The position numbers and the translations under genes are program-made. Shown piece after piece: positions 61,430 through 64,000 of a stretch of DNA of 64,000 nucleotides (position 1 is its first letter; every line of letters starts with the position of its first letter). The DNA is from an uncultured Desulfosarcina sp. (lineage in GTDB: Bacteria > Desulfobacterota > Desulfobacteria > Desulfobacterales > Desulfosarcinaceae), in the NCBI RefSeq assembly GCF_963668215.1, contig NZ_OY764190.1:3906001-3970000 (forward strand). Reading direction: 5' to 3'. Under the pieces are notes generated by a model, which saw nothing but the letters and a program-made list of their open reading frames with translations, was not told the DNA's origin and ran no database searches.

Positions 61430-61732
61430 ATGAATTCGAAAGTGGAAAAACGTCAATACCCTCGTCATCCGGCGTTGTACACCGCCAAGTACACCATTAA
61501 GACAGGGACCTATCGGGATTTGATCGCCAACGTCAGCGCCGGCGGCATCTATATCCATTCCCATCGGGCGGTGGAGCGCGGCCAGCGGATCAGTCTCCGG
61601 TTTCCGATCGTTGCTTTCGACAAACGACCCAACGTCATGGGGACCGTGGTGCGTTCCCATGACAGGGGCTTTGCCGTGATGTTCGACGATCCCATCGAAG
61701 AGCATATTCCAAAAGACGTTTCGTTCGCTTAG
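61430..61732 (+). CDS. PilZ-domain protein (100 aa)
   Basis: Single PilZ domain with KRQYPRHP (RxxxR) at residues 7-14 and NVSAGGIYIHS matching (D/N)xSxxG at about 40-50, so both c-di-GMP contacts are present. The rest carries the usual barrel strands (ISLRFPIVAF, VMGTVVRS, GFAVMFDD). It stands alone between the YkgJ-like and YHS genes. It differs from the PilZ protein at 16436. Confidence 0.9.
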   Translation: MNSKVEKRQYPRHPALYTAKYTIKTGTYRDLIANVSAGGIYIHSHRAVERGQRISLRFPIVAFDKRPNVMGTVVRSHDRGFAVMFDDPIEEHIPKDVSFA

Positions 61733-61774
61733 ATGGCCGGGCGGCATCGACCGGTCCTCTTTAATCATAAAAAA

Positions 61775-61808
61775 CCGGGCAAGGTCGATTCGAATCGATC
61801 TTGCCCGG
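61775..61808 (-). terminator. Intrinsic terminator (minus strand) after the YHS gene
   Basis: CCGGGCAAGGTCGATTC pairs with GAATCGATCTTGCCCGG in a 17-bp nearly perfect stem. On the minus strand it is followed by TTTTTTATG (complement of 61765-61774). On the plus strand it is followed by A-rich sequence, so it serves the minus-strand YHS gene, 77 bp downstream of its stop. Confidence 0.82.
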
Positions 61809-61884
61809 AAAAAATCGCATCGCCGTTTTTCTCGTTTTTATCATGCAGACTGTAAGGATCGAACACAGGCCTCGCCGCTGCGGA

Positions 61885-62124
61885 TCATGTGCATTCGGGA
61901 GGCGTCCTCGTGCAATGGGTGTCTTTCAGGCGGTCGGTATACCTCGCCCAGAATCCTTTCCTGGCTTTGGTGTCGGCGGCGTCGAAACGACGCTTGCAAT
62001 CCTGCGAGCAGAAATAATGGGTGCCCTTCTCGTCACTGGATGAAAAGAGTTCCCTACTCGGATCGATCGTTTTCCCACAAACGGGATCGATAGCGGACTT
62101 CGGTATTGTATTCGTATCGGTCAT
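61885..62124 (-). CDS. YHS-domain protein (79 aa)
   Basis: YHS domain with IDPVCGKTIDPS and THYFCSQDCKRRFDA; the cysteines (DPVCG, FCSQDC) fit metal-sensing or copper/heavy-metal-binding YHS proteins. The C-terminal tail is short and basic. GGAAGGAGGTACAGCC precedes the start. It is a stand-alone gene; no P-type ATPase or hydroxylase is near. Confidence 0.9.
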   Translation of the reverse strand: MTDTNTIPKSAIDPVCGKTIDPSRELFSSSDEKGTHYFCSQDCKRRFDAADTKARKGFWARYTDRLKDTHCTRTPPECT

Positions 62125-62188
62125 GGCTGTACCTCCTTCCGGATTGTTCTGTTAACCATCGGTGGTTCCCGGTTTTTGTATGCCTTAC

Positions 62189-62399
62189 TATAATACCGAT
62201 TTTGGATTTGGCACCATGAGTCGGCCCTGTCGGTCCGATGGATCCGGATTACTATCCGGTAATGTTGGGGTCATACCCCGGCAAGGTTCAAGCTGTATAC
62301 CGGAAGGCAACACGGAGAAGCTGAATCGATACCACCGTGTTAACCTCCTTATCTTCTTTTTGTCGCCGGGTTGCCGAAAGGCGGCCCGGCATCTTTTTT
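62189..62399 (+). ncRNA. Possible small RNA with its own promoter and terminator
   Basis: The plus strand has a perfect TATAAT at 62189-62194 and, about 175 bp further, a hairpin GCCGGG/CCCGGC with nested GCC/GGC (62365-62390) followed by ATCTTTTTTG, a terminator pointing right. No plus-strand gene feeds it, and the gap between pflA-like and YHS genes (both minus) is otherwise empty. A small RNA of about 200 nt would explain it. The -35 box is poor, so this is tentative. Confidence 0.35.
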
Positions 62400-62444
62400 G
62401 CGGATCGGAATTCTTTATTTCTGCCTGGTTTTCGAAATCGGGCC

Positions 62445-63353
62445 TTATTTGTCTATTGTCGCTTTCACGCCATTGGCTTCAAACAAGGTTTTTACCCTGT
62501 CGCGGTCACGGGCTGTCCGAGGGGGTATCCCTAAAGGCTTTTGCTCGGTATTCAGCCTTGAAATCTTGGCTTCTCCCAGGTTGTGATAGGGCAGCAGGCG
62601 GATTGAATCTTTCCCGTTTTCCAATAAAAAACGGGCCGTGGCCAGGATATTGGTCCGGCCGTCGTTTTTCCCCGGTATCACCGGCATGCGTGCCTGGAGA
62701 TTGCCAAACCTGCCGGACAGTTTTTCGAAATTTTTCAGAATCCTTTCGTTGGAACATCCGGTGAAGGCGTGGTGGGAATCGTGGGCCATCGCTTTCAGGT
62801 CAAAATAGATCAGATCCAGAAACGGCAGCAGGTGTTCCATCCGTTCCCAGGAAAAATGGCCGCAGGTTTCCATGGCGATGTGGATATGGCGGCGCTTCAA
62901 TTCCGGCAGCAGTGTGCGCAGGAAACGGGTCTGCTGCATGGGCTCGCCCCCGGACAGGGTCACTCCGCCCCCGGATTCTTTAAAATAATCGCAGTCTTTG
63001 ACAATCTCATCGACGAGTTCAGCCACCGTCCAGATCCGCCCGACAACACGCAGGGCAGTCTTCACACAGACATCTGCACACGCACCGCAGCCGGTGCAGC
63101 GGGCATCGTCTATCCGTTTGTCCGGGCGCTGCAGGATTGCGTTTTCTCGACAGGCCGCTAGGCATTCGAAGCAGCCCCGGCAGAGCTGTTTGTAAAAAGC
63201 GATTTCCGGCTCTGCGCGCCAGGACTCCGGATTCTGGCACCAGATACATCTCAGGGGACAGCCCTTGAAGAAGACTGTCGTACGGATGCCGGGTCCATCG
63301 TGAAGCGAGAAGCGCTGGACGTCGAAAATGATGGCCTTGTCAGGATCGTGCAT
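62445..63353 (-). CDS. Glycyl-radical enzyme activase (radical SAM, PflA-like, 302 aa)
   Basis: Radical-SAM motif C32-x3-C36-x2-C39 (GCPLRCIWC) and two ferredoxin clusters C58, C61, C64, C68 and C86, C89, C92, C96. This three-cluster layout is typical of activases for enzymes such as glycerol dehydratase, benzylsuccinate synthase, 4-hydroxyphenylacetate decarboxylase and choline lyase rather than classic PflA. SGGEP and ETCGH motifs are present. No glycyl-radical enzyme is in the window; it follows an aldehyde dehydrogenase by 8 bp. Confidence 0.94.
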   Translation of the reverse strand: MHDPDKAIIFDVQRFSLHDGPGIRTTVFFKGCPLRCIWCQNPESWRAEPEIAFYKQLCRGCFECLAACRENAILQRPDKRIDDARCTGCGACADVCVKTALRVVGRIWTVAELVDEIVKDCDYFKESGGGVTLSGGEPMQQTRFLRTLLPELKRRHIHIAMETCGHFSWERMEHLLPFLDLIYFDLKAMAHDSHHAFTGCSNERILKNFEKLSGRFGNLQARMPVIPGKNDGRTNILATARFLLENGKDSIRLLPYHNLGEAKISRLNTEQKPLGIPPRTARDRDRVKTLFEANGVKATIDK

Positions 63354-63361
63354 GTTTCGCT

Positions 63362-64000
63362 TTACGGGTTATGACCGATCAGGGCCTTGATTTCCAGAAA
63401 TTCATCCAGTCCATACTTACTCCGTTCCCGGCCGTTTCCCGACTGCCGATATCCGCCGAAAGGAGCGTTGATGTCGAACCCGGCCCCGTTGATAAAGACC
63501 TGGCCGGTGCGCAGTCGCTTTGCCACCCGCTGTGCCCGTTTGATGTCGGCGGACCAGACGGCCCCGGACAGGCCATAGGGTGAATCATTGGCCATGGCCA
63601 CCGCTTCGTCCTCGGATGCATAGGGCATGATGGAGAGCACCGGCCCGAAGATCTCTTCTCTGGCGATGGTCATTTCGGGCGTGACGTTGGCAAAAACCGT
63701 CGGCCGGACATAGTATCCTTTTTCGAGCCCCTCCGGAGGTTCCGGCCCTCCGACCACCAGGGTGGCGCCCTGCTCGATGCCTTTTTCGATATACTCCCGC
63801 ACCGATCGCTGCTGCTGGGCGTCCACCAGCGGGCCGATATAGGTCCCATCGGCAAAGGCATCCCCCACCACCATGCCGTTGACCGCTTCCCGGGCGATGT
63901 CCATCACGGCCGCCTGATGTTTCGCCGGCACCAGCATACGGGTCAGGGCCGAACAGGTCTGGCCGGAATTGAGAAAGCAATCGTAGACGCCCTTGGTTAC
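63362..64000 (-). CDS. Aldehyde dehydrogenase, partial (C-terminal 212 codons)
   Basis: The frame is open to the window edge. The catalytic cysteine is in NSGQTCSALTR just inside the edge (about 63952). The conserved EEIFGPVLSIMPY and NDSPYGLSGAVWS follow, and the C-terminal INAPFGGYRQSGNGRE is present. The N-terminal NAD-binding half is beyond 64000. It ends 8 bp before the glycyl-radical activase, so the two are likely one operon, perhaps oxidising the aldehyde product of a glycyl-radical enzyme. Confidence 0.93.
   Translation of the reverse strand, partial: VTKGVYDCFLNSGQTCSALTRMLVPAKHQAAVMDIAREAVNGMVVGDAFADGTYIGPLVDAQQQRSVREYIEKGIEQGATLVVGGPEPPEGLEKGYYVRPTVFANVTPEMTIAREEIFGPVLSIMPYASEDEAVAMANDSPYGLSGAVWSADIKRAQRVAKRLRTGQVFINGAGFDINAPFGGYRQSGNGRERSKYGLDEFLEIKALIGHNP

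Noticed and set aside
62162..62764. 200-codon plus-strand frame crossing into the activase gene
   Set aside because: Its second half is antisense to the conserved activase and it reads through a terminator hairpin.
1..64000. CRISPR arrays, tRNA, rRNA or prophage genes
   Set aside because: No regularly spaced repeats, cloverleaf-type sequences, rRNA cores or phage structural genes were recognised on reading both strands; short tRNA genes cannot be fully excluded without a covariance search.

Overview
The window reads as a chromosomal segment of an anaerobic, probably sulfate-reducing deltaproteobacterium (Desulfobacterota, Desulfosarcina/Desulfobacteraceae-like). This is inferred from gene content: anaerobic B12 lower-ligand synthesis, a glycyl-radical enzyme activase, many TRAP transporters linked to acyl-CoA chemistry, thiolase/DUF35 pairs and a cyclic-2,3-DPG synthetase homologue. 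Most genes look GC-rich with good Shine-Dalgarno sites. The left 12 kb and short patches around 42-46 kb look AT-richer and hold mobile or broken DNA. No rRNA, tRNA, CRISPR array or prophage was seen.

Layout. 1-11,370 is an accessory zone. It has two near-identical IS4-family copies in inverted orientation (1-886, cut by the window edge; 6774-8076), a different IS4-like element (891-2413), an IS1634-like element (8263-10156), a group II intron relic and a DUF4258/DUF2283 toxin-antitoxin-like pair. Enclosed by the inverted IS copies is a B12 module: a cobalamin riboswitch with a 125-bp palindrome in its variable region, an intrinsic terminator, a ThiC-like gene best read as 5-hydroxybenzimidazole synthase (bzaF), and cobT. 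11,372-16,170 holds a small hydrolase, E1 beta and E1 alpha of a 2-oxo-acid/acetoin dehydrogenase, glucokinase, and an orphan ablB.

16,436-26,002 is a c-di-GMP signalling block: a PilZ protein, an HD-GYP response regulator, a hybrid histidine kinase with a PhnD-like sensor, a diguanylate cyclase, an EAL/HDOD protein and glycogen phosphorylase. 26,405-42,243 is one long minus-strand catabolic cluster: a two-component system, two TRAP transporters, two SDR dehydrogenases, an acyl-CoA synthetase, a quinone-oxidoreductase-like MDR, a thiolase with its DUF35 partner, and a carboxymuconolactone-decarboxylase-like protein. Together they could import an organic acid, activate it to the CoA ester, oxidise it and cleave it thiolytically; the substrate cannot be read from sequence.

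42,588-47,229 contains an IS1111-type element and debris, a secreted EEP-family hydrolase, a truncated histone-deacetylase-like gene behind a solute-binding protein, and a PagL-like outer-membrane protein. 47,252-55,260 has the TIGR03545/TIGR03546 pair, then a plus-strand run of UspA, an HDAC-like deacetylase and four poorly characterised proteins, two of them cysteine-rich. 55,478-61,226 has a split YeeE/YedE sulfur-transport pair, a nitronate-monooxygenase-like protein, a cyclic-2,3-DPG synthetase-like protein, alanine dehydrogenase and a YkgJ-like cysteine-rich protein. The right end has a second PilZ protein, a YHS protein, a possible small RNA, a glycyl-radical activase and a cut aldehyde dehydrogenase.
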